From: an uncultured Christensenella sp.
GTDB lineage: Bacteria > Bacillota > Clostridia > Christensenellales > UBA3700
Length of the DNA: 64,000 bases
Reading direction: 5' to 3'
NCBI GenBank assembly: GCA_949290515.1
Contig: CASERZ010000008.1
Location: 1-64,000, forward strand
The notes beneath the pieces are model-generated. The model worked only from the letters and a program-made list of their open reading frames with translations, was not told the DNA's origin and searched no databases. Position 1 is the first letter of the stretch. Each line of letters starts with the position of its first letter. Positions 1-9,357 of the stretch are shown here, piece after piece. Made by a program: the position numbers and the translations under genes.

Positions 1-556
<556 letters not shown>

Positions 557-663
557 AAGGAGTAGCGAGAGCTACAACTAGTCGAGGCAAACGACGATAG
601 CGAAAGCTATATGAATTTGTCTTAACTTTAATCTTCTGTTAGTTTGGTGTAAAACGAAAATCA

Positions 664-690
664 ACCCGAGCGAAAGCTCGGGTATTTTTA
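664..690 (+). terminator. Terminator of the 16S transcript
   Basis: Perfect 8-bp stem ACCCGAGC/GCTCGGGT with a GAAA loop, followed by ATTTTTATTG. It lies about 110 bp after the 16S 3' end, which implies that the rRNA transcript stops here. Confidence 0.85.
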
Positions 691-812
691 TTGCTTTTTG
701 TTACGACCTCAAAGGGGTCGTTGCAATTCTGTATAAAATTGCGATTAAAAATAAGAAGGCTTTCGGTGCCGACTTCCGATGTCGAAAAAATAATACATAA
801 TCCTGTTAAACA

Positions 813-843
813 AAAAAGAGCGGTTGACGCTCTTTTTGTTTTT
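813..843 (+). terminator. Second intrinsic terminator upstream of fhs
   Basis: Perfect 10-bp stem AAAAAGAGCG/CGCTCTTTTT with loop GTTGA, followed by GTTTTTT. It would end any transcript crossing 690-812. Confidence 0.8.
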
Positions 844-895
844 TCATATATATTCGATAAAATTGAGCCTTAAACAAACAAAATTCAAGATTGAC

Positions 896-924
896 TTGAC
901 TTTATAATATATAAATTATAAAAT
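896..924 (+). promoter_or_regulatory. Sigma-A-type promoter of fhs
   Basis: TTGACT (896-901), 17-bp spacer, TAAAAT (919-924) in an AT-rich stretch about 35 bp before the chosen fhs start. Confidence 0.6.
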
Positions 925-958
925 AATTGTGTATTTACTAATTTTTTCAAGAGGTTTT

Positions 959-2617
959 ATGAGAAGCGATATCGAAATTGCCAACAGCGTCACACTACAA
1001 CCGATAGCACAAATCGCAGAAAAACTCGGACTTAAAGAGGACGAGCTTGAATTCTACGGCAAGTACAAGGCAAAAATCAATAAAAAGCCCTCTCCTTCTA
1101 CGGACAATCTCGTACTCGTCACGGCTATAAATCCAACGGCTTTCGGCGAGGGAAAGACTACGACTTCGATAGGTCTTGCCGACGGAATGGCAAAACTCGG
1201 CAAAAAAGTTTGTCTTGCTTTGAGAGAACCTTCTCTCGGTCCCGTATTCGGCATAAAAGGCGGCGCGACGGGCGGCGGTATGGCGCAGATTGCTCCTATG
1301 GAAGACATAAATCTTCATTTTACGGGGGACTTGCACGCAATTACTACGGCTAACAATCTCATATCGGCTATACTCGACAACCATCTTATGCAAGGCAACG
1401 AACTTAATATAGACGTGGACAGGATTATCTGGAAACGCTGTATGGATATGAACGACAGAGCATTAAGATTTATCGAGGTAGGTCTCGGCGGGGAGAAAAA
1501 CGGCGTACCCAGAAAGGACGGTTTCAATATCACGGCGGCGAGCGAAATAATGGCGGTACTGTGTCTTTCCAAAGACCTTGCCGACCTTAAAAAGCGTATC
1601 GGAGATATCATAGTCGCTTACGACAAAAAGGGAGACGCAGTAAGCTGTAAGGACCTCGGTATCGTGGACGCAGTAGCAATCGTACTCAAAGACGCATTGA
1701 AACCCAATCTTGTGCAAACTCTCGAGGGTACTTCCGCTATCGTACACGGCGGACCTTTTGCAAATATAGCTCACGGCTGTAATTCGGTAATCGCTACAAA
1801 GCTTGCTATGAGCGTAGCCGATTACGTAATTACGGAAGCAGGTTTCGGCGCAGACTTAGGCGCGGAAAAATTTTTGGATATAAAGTGCAGAGTTGCGGAC
1901 ATAAGACCTAAAGTAGTAGTACTCGTAGCAACCGTGAGAGCACTTAAATACAACGGCGGAATAAAAAAAGAAGACGTAGCAAAAGAGGATATGGAGGCAC
2001 TCGAAAAGGGTATGCCTAACCTCATCGGACATATCAGAAATCTCAAAAACGTCTACGGCGTAAACGTAGTCGTAGCGGTAAACAAATTCATTACCGACAG
2101 CGAGAAAGAGATAAAAGCTATCGAGGACGCTTGCGCGAAAGAAGGCGCGACATGTGCGCTTTGCGAATGTTGGGCAAAGGGCGGCGAAGGCTCGGTAGAG
2201 CTTGCTTCAGCAGTGCTCGAAGCAATGGAAAAACCTTGCACTCTCAATTTTGCGTATTCTCTCGATGAAAGTGTAGAAGACAAAATCAATGCCGTTGCAA
2301 AGAAAGTTTATGGTGCGGGCGAAGTTGTATTTACCGACAAGGCAAAAGAGAGTATCGCGGCTATCAGAAAACTCGGCAAGGACAAACTTCCCGTATGTAT
2401 TGCCAAAACGCAGTATTCTTTCTCTGACGATATGACAAAACTCGGAAGACCCACGGGCTTTACTATGACGGTAAGAGACGTAGAGCTAAGAGGCGGCGCG
2501 GGATTTTTGGTAGTAGTATGCGGCAACATAATGCTTATGCCGGGACTTAGCAAACGTCCGAGCGCACTGGGTATGACGATTGATGACGAAACGCAGGAAA
2601 TCAAAGGCTTGTTCTGA
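959..2617 (+). CDS. fhs: Formate--tetrahydrofolate ligase
   Basis: ATP-dependent ligation of formate to tetrahydrofolate, giving 10-formyl-THF for purine synthesis, Met-tRNA formylation or acetogenic one-carbon flow in the cytosol. The protein is 552 aa, close to the usual 555 or so. The family P-loop PTAFGEGKTTTS is at about residues 59-70, and the glycine-rich GIKGGATGGGMAQ segment follows. The frame is open 10 codons further upstream (929), but AAGAGG sits 4-5 nt before the ATG at 959, and family members begin near this point. It is a single gene with its own promoter; glnS follows after 66 bp. Confidence 0.96.
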   Translation: MRSDIEIANSVTLQPIAQIAEKLGLKEDELEFYGKYKAKINKKPSPSTDNLVLVTAINPTAFGEGKTTTSIGLADGMAKLGKKVCLALREPSLGPVFGIKGGATGGGMAQIAPMEDINLHFTGDLHAITTANNLISAILDNHLMQGNELNIDVDRIIWKRCMDMNDRALRFIEVGLGGEKNGVPRKDGFNITAASEIMAVLCLSKDLADLKKRIGDIIVAYDKKGDAVSCKDLGIVDAVAIVLKDALKPNLVQTLEGTSAIVHGGPFANIAHGCNSVIATKLAMSVADYVITEAGFGADLGAEKFLDIKCRVADIRPKVVVLVATVRALKYNGGIKKEDVAKEDMEALEKGMPNLIGHIRNLKNVYGVNVVVAVNKFITDSEKEIKAIEDACAKEGATCALCECWAKGGEGSVELASAVLEAMEKPCTLNFAYSLDESVEDKINAVAKKVYGAGEVVFTDKAKESIAAIRKLGKDKLPVCIAKTQYSFSDDMTKLGRPTGFTMTVRDVELRGGAGFLVVVCGNIMLMPGLSKRPSALGMTIDDETQEIKGLF

Positions 2618-2683
2618 TTTGTAAAATACAGCGTTGCCAAAAAAGCCGATTAAATATCGAAATAATTTTGAAAAAGGTTATAT

Positions 2684-4318
2684 ATGGAAGAAATCAAATC
2701 TACTAATTTTATCGAGGAGTTTATCAGCGAGGACCTTGCGGAAGGCAAAATAGACGCAATCATTACGCGTTTTCCTCCCGAGCCTAACGGCTATCTGCAT
2801 ATAGGACACGCAAAGTCTTTGTGCATAAACTTCGGTATGAAAGAGAAGTATCACGGCAAGTGCAATCTCCGTTATGACGACACCAACCCCAGCAAAGAGG
2901 ATATCGAGTACGTCAACTCAATCAAAGAGGATATCAAATGGTTGGGCTTCGAATGGGACAAAGAACTCTATGCGTCCGACTATTTCGACAGAATGTACGA
3001 GTGTGCGGTAAGTCTTATCAAAAAAGGACTTGCTTACGTATGCGACTATTCTGCGGAAGAAATAAAGGCTACCAGAGGTACGCTTACCGAGCCCGGTAAA
3101 GAAAGCCCTTGGAGAGGCAGAAGCATCGAGGAAAATCTCAGACTTTTCGAAGAGATGAAAGACGGCAAGTATCCCGACGGAAGCAAGGTATTGAGAGCTA
3201 AGATAGATATGGCAAGCCCCAATATCAATATGCGCGACCCCGTAATCTACAGAGTGTTGAGAGCAACTCATCACCGTACGGGAGACAAGTGGTGCATTTA
3301 TCCTATGTATGACTTCGCGCACCCTCTCGAGGACGCTTTCGAGGGAATTACGCACAGTATTTGTACGCTTGAATTCGAGGACCACAGACCTCTCTACGAC
3401 TGGGTAAAATACAATTGCGGTTTTGGCGATTTTCCTAGGCAAATCGAGTTTGCAAGACTGGGAATGACGAGGACGATTATGTCCAAAAGATATCTCAAAA
3501 AACTCGTGGACGAAGGAAAGGTATCGGGTTGGTCCGACCCCAGAATGCCTACTTTGTCGGGTATGAGAGAGAGAGGATATCCGCCTGAGGCAATCAAGAA
3601 ATTCTGTCAGGAGATAGGCGTATCCAAGAGCCAGAGCGAGGTCGACGTATCAATGCTCGAACACTTCGTGAGAGATTATCTCAATATGAATGCCGACAGA
3701 ATGATGGTAGTCAAGGACCCCGTAAAACTCATTGTCGCAAACGCCGAGGAAGATGAGGTTTACGAGATAGAAAACAATCCCAACGCCGAGGAAAAGACTT
3801 TCCACAAGGTAAGTTTTTCTAGAGAGCTTTATATCGACAGAGAGGATTTTGCAGTAGAGCCCCCTCCCAAGTACAAGAGACTTGTGCCGGGCGGTAAGGT
3901 CAGATTGAAGGGAAGCTATATTCTCGAATACGTAAGTCACAAGTGCGACAAGGAAGGCAAGGTGCAAGAGATTGTCTGCAACTATATTCCCGATTCCATC
4001 AGCGGAGGAGCAAACGCAAATATCAAGGTCAAAGGCGTAATTCAATGGGTAAACGCAAAAGACTGCGTTGACCTTACGCTTCACGAATTCGACTATCTCT
4101 TGCTTGACGGAGAGGGAGACTTCAACGACAGACTTACTCCCAACAGCCATACGGTATACCCCGACGCAAAGGGCGAAAGCGCGCTGAGAGACGTAAAGCC
4201 TTATGACCGTTTCCAGTTTATGCGTATGGGATACTACAGCGCGGTAGGTACTTACGGCAAGGACGGAAAGTACGAATTCAATCAGATAACCGGACTTAAG
4301 GACAGCTATGGCAAATAA
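2684..4318 (+). CDS. glnS: Glutamine--tRNA ligase (GlnRS)
   Basis: Class I aminoacyl-tRNA synthetase charging tRNA-Gln directly. The HIGH motif reads HIGH at residues 39-42 within PPEPNGYLHIGHAKS, and the KMSKS-type loop reads MSKR at 266-269, as is typical for GlnRS. Length is 544 aa against about 550 in E. coli. The C-terminal anticodon-binding beta-barrels are present, and no YqeY-like extension is seen. Many Firmicutes lack GlnRS and make Gln-tRNA by transamidation, so its presence is informative. The stop overlaps the start of the next gene by 11 bp, suggesting translational coupling. SD-like AAGG precedes the ATG. Confidence 0.96.
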   Translation: MEEIKSTNFIEEFISEDLAEGKIDAIITRFPPEPNGYLHIGHAKSLCINFGMKEKYHGKCNLRYDDTNPSKEDIEYVNSIKEDIKWLGFEWDKELYASDYFDRMYECAVSLIKKGLAYVCDYSAEEIKATRGTLTEPGKESPWRGRSIEENLRLFEEMKDGKYPDGSKVLRAKIDMASPNINMRDPVIYRVLRATHHRTGDKWCIYPMYDFAHPLEDAFEGITHSICTLEFEDHRPLYDWVKYNCGFGDFPRQIEFARLGMTRTIMSKRYLKKLVDEGKVSGWSDPRMPTLSGMRERGYPPEAIKKFCQEIGVSKSQSEVDVSMLEHFVRDYLNMNADRMMVVKDPVKLIVANAEEDEVYEIENNPNAEEKTFHKVSFSRELYIDREDFAVEPPPKYKRLVPGGKVRLKGSYILEYVSHKCDKEGKVQEIVCNYIPDSISGGANANIKVKGVIQWVNAKDCVDLTLHEFDYLLLDGEGDFNDRLTPNSHTVYPDAKGESALRDVKPYDRFQFMRMGYYSAVGTYGKDGKYEFNQITGLKDSYGK

Positions 4319-4784
4319 ACTGTTCGGTGACATAAAAGGCGTAAAGGAATACGAATACACTTCTATATCCAAACACAATGCCGCCAATGCAAGCGATATC
4401 ATACTTTTCGACCCGCCCAATCTAACCTCTTTTAAATGCGTTATAGGCAGAAAGGATGGCGAGGACGTATATATCAAAGAAAAACTCACTTGTATGTGGG
4501 GCAACGAGGAGATTGAAGAATACGTACTTTTGGACAATGCGTACGCAGAGTACTTTAAGGTGCCCGAAAAGCAAGTTTTCGAAAAGCAAAAAACACAATA
4601 CCAAAGAGCAAAAGTCGCAGATACGATTGTCGAATATTCGCACAGAAAAGGTAGGTTTTCGAGATTTATCTACAACGTATGGTTTGAATACGGCGCAAGA
4701 AAATACTATCTTTTTATAAAGACTTGCAACGGAAAAAAGTTTAAAGCTCTTATGGAAGAATTTATAGAAAAGGCTTTGACTTGA
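4308..4784 (+). CDS. Hypothetical protein coupled to glnS
   Basis: I do not recognise this 158-aa protein. It has no signal peptide and no clear membrane segment. It is rich in charged and aromatic residues, with a basic stretch (QKTQYQRAK, HRKGRFSRF) at about 105-130 and a C-terminal part resembling a small alpha/beta domain (KYYLFIKTCNGKKFKALMEE). Its ATG overlaps the last 11 bp of glnS in another frame, and asnA starts 43 bp after it, so it is probably cotranscribed with two amide-amino-acid genes. No function is assigned. Confidence 0.7.
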   Translation: MANKLFGDIKGVKEYEYTSISKHNAANASDIILFDPPNLTSFKCVIGRKDGEDVYIKEKLTCMWGNEEIEEYVLLDNAYAEYFKVPEKQVFEKQKTQYQRAKVADTIVEYSHRKGRFSRFIYNVWFEYGARKYYLFIKTCNGKKFKALMEEFIEKALT

Positions 4785-4827
4785 AAAAGCAGAAATTTAA
4801 AGTAAAAGGTCATATTCAGGAGAATTT

Positions 4828-5805
4828 ATGAAAGAATTGAGTTTACTCGACACGCAAAAAGCTATTAAGGATTGCAAGGATACTTTTATATCCGAGCTTT
4901 CCTCAGCGCTCAATCTCAGCAGAGTTTCCGCGCCTTTGTTCGTATTGAAAGACAGCGGTCTCAACGATAACCTCAACGGAGTAGAGCGTCCCGTAGCTTT
5001 CGATATAAAGCAGAGCGGAAAGATTGCAGAGGTAGTACACAGTCTCGCCAAGTGGAAGAGATTCGCGCTCAAAAAGTACGGCTTCGAAATGGGTACCGGG
5101 CTTTATACTGATATGAATGCAATAAGACGCGACGAAATCGTAGACAATATACATTCCATTTACGTTGACCAGTGGGACTGGGAAAAGGTAATAAGCAAGG
5201 AACAGCGTACGCTCGATTATCTCAAGGATACCGTAAAGAAGATTTACAAGGTAATCAAGTCGGCTTCGGAAAAAGTTTGTGCTAAATACAGCCTTGACCC
5301 TCCCAAGCTTCCCGATGAGATAACTTTCGTGACTACTCAGCAACTCGAGGACGAATATCCCGACCTCACAAGTGCTGAGAGAGAAAACGTTGTTGCAAAG
5401 AAGTACGGCGCGGTATTCATAATGCAGATAGGCGGCAAGCTCAAAAGCGGTAAGAAGCACGACGGAAGAGCGCCCGACTACGACGATTGGAAGCTTAACG
5501 GAGATATTTTCGTCAACTATCCCGTAATCGGCAGAGGTCTCGAGCTATCCTCTATGGGCATAAGAGTAGACAGAGAAAGTATGCTCGCACAGCTTGAAGC
5601 GGAAAACGCGACCGACAGACTCGAACTTCCTTTTCACAAGGCACTTGTCAATGACGAGCTTCCTTTGTCTATAGGCGGCGGCATAGGTCAGTCCAGACTT
5701 TGTATGTTTATACTCGGCAAGCGTCATATCGGAGAAGTACAGCAATCCGTATGGACTGACGAGGAAATAGCAAAGTGCGAAAAAGAAGGAATCAAACTTC
5801 TTTAA
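4828..5805 (+). CDS. asnA: Aspartate--ammonia ligase
   Basis: Ammonia-dependent asparagine synthetase of the class II tRNA-synthetase fold, converting Asp + ATP + NH3 to Asn + AMP + PPi. The 325-aa length matches AsnA (about 330). Family segments are obvious: SGLNDNLNGVERPVAFD near 50-66, SLAKWKRFAL near 80, MNAIRRDE near 100 and the C-terminal SIGGGIGQSRLCMFIL. AGGAG precedes the ATG at 8-9 nt. With glnS immediately upstream, the operon links amide-amino-acid supply and use. No T-box leader is visible. A palindromic terminator follows. Confidence 0.97.
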   Translation: MKELSLLDTQKAIKDCKDTFISELSSALNLSRVSAPLFVLKDSGLNDNLNGVERPVAFDIKQSGKIAEVVHSLAKWKRFALKKYGFEMGTGLYTDMNAIRRDEIVDNIHSIYVDQWDWEKVISKEQRTLDYLKDTVKKIYKVIKSASEKVCAKYSLDPPKLPDEITFVTTQQLEDEYPDLTSAERENVVAKKYGAVFIMQIGGKLKSGKKHDGRAPDYDDWKLNGDIFVNYPVIGRGLELSSMGIRVDRESMLAQLEAENATDRLELPFHKALVNDELPLSIGGGIGQSRLCMFILGKRHIGEVQQSVWTDEEIAKCEKEGIKLL

Positions 5806-5820
5806 CATAACTTTCGTGAG

Positions 5821-5845
5821 ATAGGGAGTGCACTCCCTATTTTGC
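5821..5845 (+). terminator. Palindromic terminator after asnA
   Basis: A perfect 20-nt palindrome (ATAGGGAG-TGCA-CTCCCTAT, 5821-5840) followed only by TTTG. It would fold as an 8-bp stem with a TGCA loop. The U tract is short, so termination may be partial. Confidence 0.5.
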
Positions 5846-5882
5846 GGTAATCAAAAAGACTAACTTAGGAAGAGCTTACATA

Positions 5883-6893
5883 ATGAGATATTTGTTTTTC
5901 GATATCGAATGTGCCAATTGTTTCGGCGGGAAGGGCAAGATTTGCAGTCTCGGCTACGTTGCGTGCGACAATAACTTCAATATCCTCGAACAAAAAGACG
6001 TTCTCATTAATCCCGACAGCAAGTTTCATCTTTCCAGCAAAGCTACGGGAGAGGGAATAGAACTGGGCTATCCTAAGGAAACGTTTTTAAAATCTCCCAA
6101 ATTCGATTATTTTTATTCTTTCATCAAAGAACTTCTTGAGGACGAAGAAAGCGTAATTCTCGGACATTCCGTAATAAACGACATCAATTTTCTCATAGCC
6201 GAATGCAACCGATATAAAAAGCCTTACTTTACGTTCAAGGCGTTTGATACGCAGATATTGCACAGGCATTTTATGCCGGAGAGCAAGGAAAACGGTCTGG
6301 GGAAAATTTGTGAAAGTTTCGGTATCGAGACGGAAAATCTGCACAGAAGCGACTATGACGCTTATCTTACTATGCAGGTAGCGAAGAAGCTTTGCGAAAT
6401 GCAAAACGTACGCCTTGACGAGCTTTTGAGCGTTGCTCCCAACTGTTATTATTCTGTGGATAACGGAGTTGTGGTAAATCATTATTCGACGACTTCTTAT
6501 ACCAAAAAACTCGTCAATATCGCAAAATTCGTCAAGCCCGACCCCCGTCTTTCAAAAAACACGCTCATAAGAGACAAGCATTTTTCATTTTCGACGGACT
6601 TCGAGCAGGAAAAATACAAGCAAGCAATGCTGCTGGTCAAATATATAAGGTGGAAGGGCGGTTATTATTCGCAGAAAGTTTCTAAAACAGAGTATTTTCT
6701 TAAATACGGCAGAGAATGTCAGCGCACGCAGAATATGCAGTCAAACGAAAACGTAACCGTACTTGACGAGGACAAGCTTGTCGAAATGCTCGGCATAGAC
6801 AAAAGAGTTTACGAGCAAGTGCAGACGTGGAGTTTCAGTAAAATCAAAAACTACAATCTGGGCTTGCCCGAAAAGGTAGCGGATATAAGCTGA
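5883..6893 (+). CDS. DEDDh 3'-5' exonuclease-domain protein
   Basis: The N-terminal 170 residues form a DnaQ/RNase T-type exonuclease. Candidate metal ligands and base are D7 and E9 (FFDIECAN), D100 (GHSVINDINFL), H154 and D159 (HRSDYDA), all in the canonical order. It probably trims DNA or RNA 3' ends. The C-terminal part (about 171-336) is unfamiliar: no polymerase, helicase or HRDC signature is seen, though it is basic and ends in a helical segment. AGGAAG precedes the ATG. It could be a PolC-epsilon-like proofreading relative or an RNA-processing enzyme; the substrate is unknown. Confidence 0.85.
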   Translation: MRYLFFDIECANCFGGKGKICSLGYVACDNNFNILEQKDVLINPDSKFHLSSKATGEGIELGYPKETFLKSPKFDYFYSFIKELLEDEESVILGHSVINDINFLIAECNRYKKPYFTFKAFDTQILHRHFMPESKENGLGKICESFGIETENLHRSDYDAYLTMQVAKKLCEMQNVRLDELLSVAPNCYYSVDNGVVVNHYSTTSYTKKLVNIAKFVKPDPRLSKNTLIRDKHFSFSTDFEQEKYKQAMLLVKYIRWKGGYYSQKVSKTEYFLKYGRECQRTQNMQSNENVTVLDEDKLVEMLGIDKRVYEQVQTWSFSKIKNYNLGLPEKVADIS

Positions 6894-6949
6894 GTTGTTT
6901 GGTTTTTAACCGAATTTGTATCAAAAGTGCAGCAAAAGCTGCTTGGATA

Positions 6950-6978
6950 TTGAATACGCAATATAAAAATGTTATAAT
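6950..6978 (+). promoter_or_regulatory. Promoter of the sulfatase operon
   Basis: TTGAAT (6950-6955), 17-bp spacer, TATAAT (6973-6978). The 5' untranslated region is about 35 nt and ends with a GGCGGGGG ribosome site 6 nt before the ATG at 7020. Confidence 0.75.
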
Positions 6979-7019
6979 TTTTATATCATCAGATTAGTAT
7001 TTATCGCGGCGGGGGATTT

Positions 7020-9332
7020 ATGAAAAATAACTTACAAAAAGAAAAGCAAGGCTTTGTCGTCAGTAAAGACAAGAGCAAGCTGTCTACTGTGCTGAATGTA
7101 GTTGCGGTTTTGCTTATGCTTACTCAATGGATAGCGGGACTAAACATAATTACGCTTGTAAATCTAGTGTTTTTGTGTGTGGTTTCGCTTGTTTTGTTTA
7201 TAGGCATAGTATTCGGTAAAAGGCTCAATTTGCGTATGCTTTTCGCATATTTTATCCCTCTTTTCGCTATTGCGAGTTTTTACGTAATCGCGGGTGCTGA
7301 CGCGGGCTGGGGCGCGCTATCGAGCGGCAAGGAAGGTTTTGTCAATACCGCTAATGCGCTGTGGCAGGGAGAAGGAAACTTTTTCACGCGCCTAATAGGC
7401 AACATACTCATAATCTTGCCGTGCTCGGCTATGGCTGTGCTTTTGGGGACGATTGCTTACAAGTTTGTGCAAAAAAAAGGTATCCGCTGTATTGCTTCTT
7501 TTCTGAGCGCGGGACTTATGCTTACGTCAGTCGCGCTTGTGTTTATGACCAACTTGCGAGCAAAACCTCAGGCTTTCGACCTTTCGCAAGGCGAGGACGA
7601 ATACCTCAAAGCTCTCAACGATTATTATAAAAACAATCCCTCGACGTCCGAGCGTCCCAACGTACTTGTTATACTTATGGACGATATGGGCTACGGAGAT
7701 ACTTCTCTCAACGGAAATACAGTATTTTCCACGCCTACGTTCGACTATATAGGCGAGGAAGGTTTGAATTTTGAAAATTTTTATGCAAGCTATTCGGTAT
7801 GTTCTCCTTCGCGTTTCGCGCTTATGACGGGAAGATATCCTTACCGAGGTTACGCCGACAACGTGCTCTATCCTACGGTAAATACCACGCTTCCCGTGGG
7901 TACTACGAGAGTATACAACTCTTTTGAGATGGGCGCAAACTGCGACGGTATGCTGGGAGACGAAATCACGATAGCGGAAGTATTCAAAAACGCAGGTTAC
8001 GCTACGGGAGCTTTCGGAAAATGGCATTTGGGCGACTACGGAGAATACCTCCCCACAAATCAGGGCTTCGATTATTTTTACGGCTCGCATTACGTCAACG
8101 ATATGACCCCCTTTTACTACGTAGAAGAGAGCGACGGCCAATACGAGATTGTCAACGACGGTACCTCTATCGACCAGAAAAATCTCACTTCCTATTGTCA
8201 CGAAAGTATAAGCGGCTGGATTGACGCGGTAGTCAGCGGCAAGCAAACGGCAAGCGGAGATAAATATTCGGAAAATACGCCCTTTTTCGCGTATTACGCT
8301 ACTCCTTGGCCACACGCGCCTTTGTACGGCGGCAAGCTCGCGGAAAAACCCGAATATGTCTATAACGAAGATACGCATCAGTGGGAGCTTACGGGCAATA
8401 CCGTGCTTGTAGGTCAAGGCTCTACGGGCGTGGGAATTTACGCGGACGTAATCACGGAATTTGACTACTATCTCAGCGAATTGTTTTACAATATGCAACA
8501 GTCGGGAGTGCTGGATAATACCGTAATAATGTTCACATCCGACAACGGACCTGCGCTGCAAGGCTCGACCGACGATTTGAGAGGCGGAAAATACACTGCG
8601 TACGAGGGAGGCCAGAAAGTGCCTTTCTATATGCGCTGGGGTAACAACGAATATATGAGCGGCGGCAGTAAGGTTGAAGCACAAGCTACGCTTGTCGATA
8701 TATTCCCTACGTTGATTGAACTGTGCGGTATCAACGGTCAAATCGCAGACAATACTTACGAAAATATGATGCCGTTTGACAGAGAGATTGACGGCGTGTC
8801 TATGAATTCGCTCTATATTCCCGACGCCGAGGGCAATTTGGCAAGCTACATACACGATATTGACAGGCCTATATTGTATATGAAATCCGAAAACATCAAG
8901 TCGGTGTCCTACGCTATGACTAAAGAATACGCGCTTGATAAAATCGTAGGTCAAAATATAAAAGTAATCAGCAATACGGGCAAATCGGAAACTTATGTGA
9001 TGACGGAGGATATGGCAAACAATTACGACTTTATCCGCGACAACGATATACTTGTCTGGAAGTATTTCAGGAGTATGCAAAACGACAATCCCGCATTCTT
9101 CAATCTCACTCGCAAAAACTGGCTTATATGTCTTACGGACGACGAGAGCGAGAGCTATCAGCGTGCGGATATTTTCCCTGCAATCGCGGCGGAACTCAAA
9201 GCCGTAACTCTCGAATGGCAGAGTAAACTTGCCAAAAACAGAAGGGGAGTTAACACCGCTTATTATTACGGCGGAGAAGTCGATTACGAACTTTACAAAA
9301 ATACTCTTGCCAAAGAAAACTCCGACCGATAG
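7020..9332 (+). CDS. Membrane-anchored Cys-type sulfatase
   Basis: Hydrolyses sulfate esters. The alkaline-phosphatase-like domain begins near residue 213 with VLVILMDDMGYGD (metal-binding D221 and D222). It carries the sulfatase signature CSPSRFALMTGRYPYR, whose Cys261 must be oxidised to formylglycine. FGKWHLG (about 338), HAPLY and TSDNGPALQG supply further active-site residues. Unlike secreted sulfatases there is no cleavable signal peptide; instead residues about 20-180 hold four or five hydrophobic segments, predicting a membrane domain with the catalytic part outside. The natural substrate is not evident; sulfated mucin sugars are an inference. The maturase gene follows after 25 bp. 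Confidence 0.9.
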   Translation: MKNNLQKEKQGFVVSKDKSKLSTVLNVVAVLLMLTQWIAGLNIITLVNLVFLCVVSLVLFIGIVFGKRLNLRMLFAYFIPLFAIASFYVIAGADAGWGALSSGKEGFVNTANALWQGEGNFFTRLIGNILIILPCSAMAVLLGTIAYKFVQKKGIRCIASFLSAGLMLTSVALVFMTNLRAKPQAFDLSQGEDEYLKALNDYYKNNPSTSERPNVLVILMDDMGYGDTSLNGNTVFSTPTFDYIGEEGLNFENFYASYSVCSPSRFALMTGRYPYRGYADNVLYPTVNTTLPVGTTRVYNSFEMGANCDGMLGDEITIAEVFKNAGYATGAFGKWHLGDYGEYLPTNQGFDYFYGSHYVNDMTPFYYVEESDGQYEIVNDGTSIDQKNLTSYCHESISGWIDAVVSGKQTASGDKYSENTPFFAYYATPWPHAPLYGGKLAEKPEYVYNEDTHQWELTGNTVLVGQGSTGVGIYADVITEFDYYLSELFYNMQQSGVLDNTVIMFTSDNGPALQGSTDDLRGGKYTAYEGGQKVPFYMRWGNNEYMSGGSKVEAQATLVDIFPTLIELCGINGQIADNTYENMMPFDREIDGVSMNSLYIPDAEGNLASYIHDIDRPILYMKSENIKSVSYAMTKEYALDKIVGQNIKVISNTGKSETYVMTEDMANNYDFIRDNDILVWKYFRSMQNDNPAFFNLTRKNWLICLTDDESESYQRADIFPAIAAELKAVTLEWQSKLAKNRRGVNTAYYYGGEVDYELYKNTLAKENSDR

Positions 9333-9357
9333 ACGGTGCGGATTTGAGAAAAGCTAT

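Noticed and set aside
691..873. 60-codon frame after the 16S gene
   Set aside because: It crosses the second terminator and has no ribosome site.
7527..9080. 517-codon open frame antisense to the sulfatase
   Set aside because: No domain or ribosome site; the plus strand carries clear sulfatase motifs.
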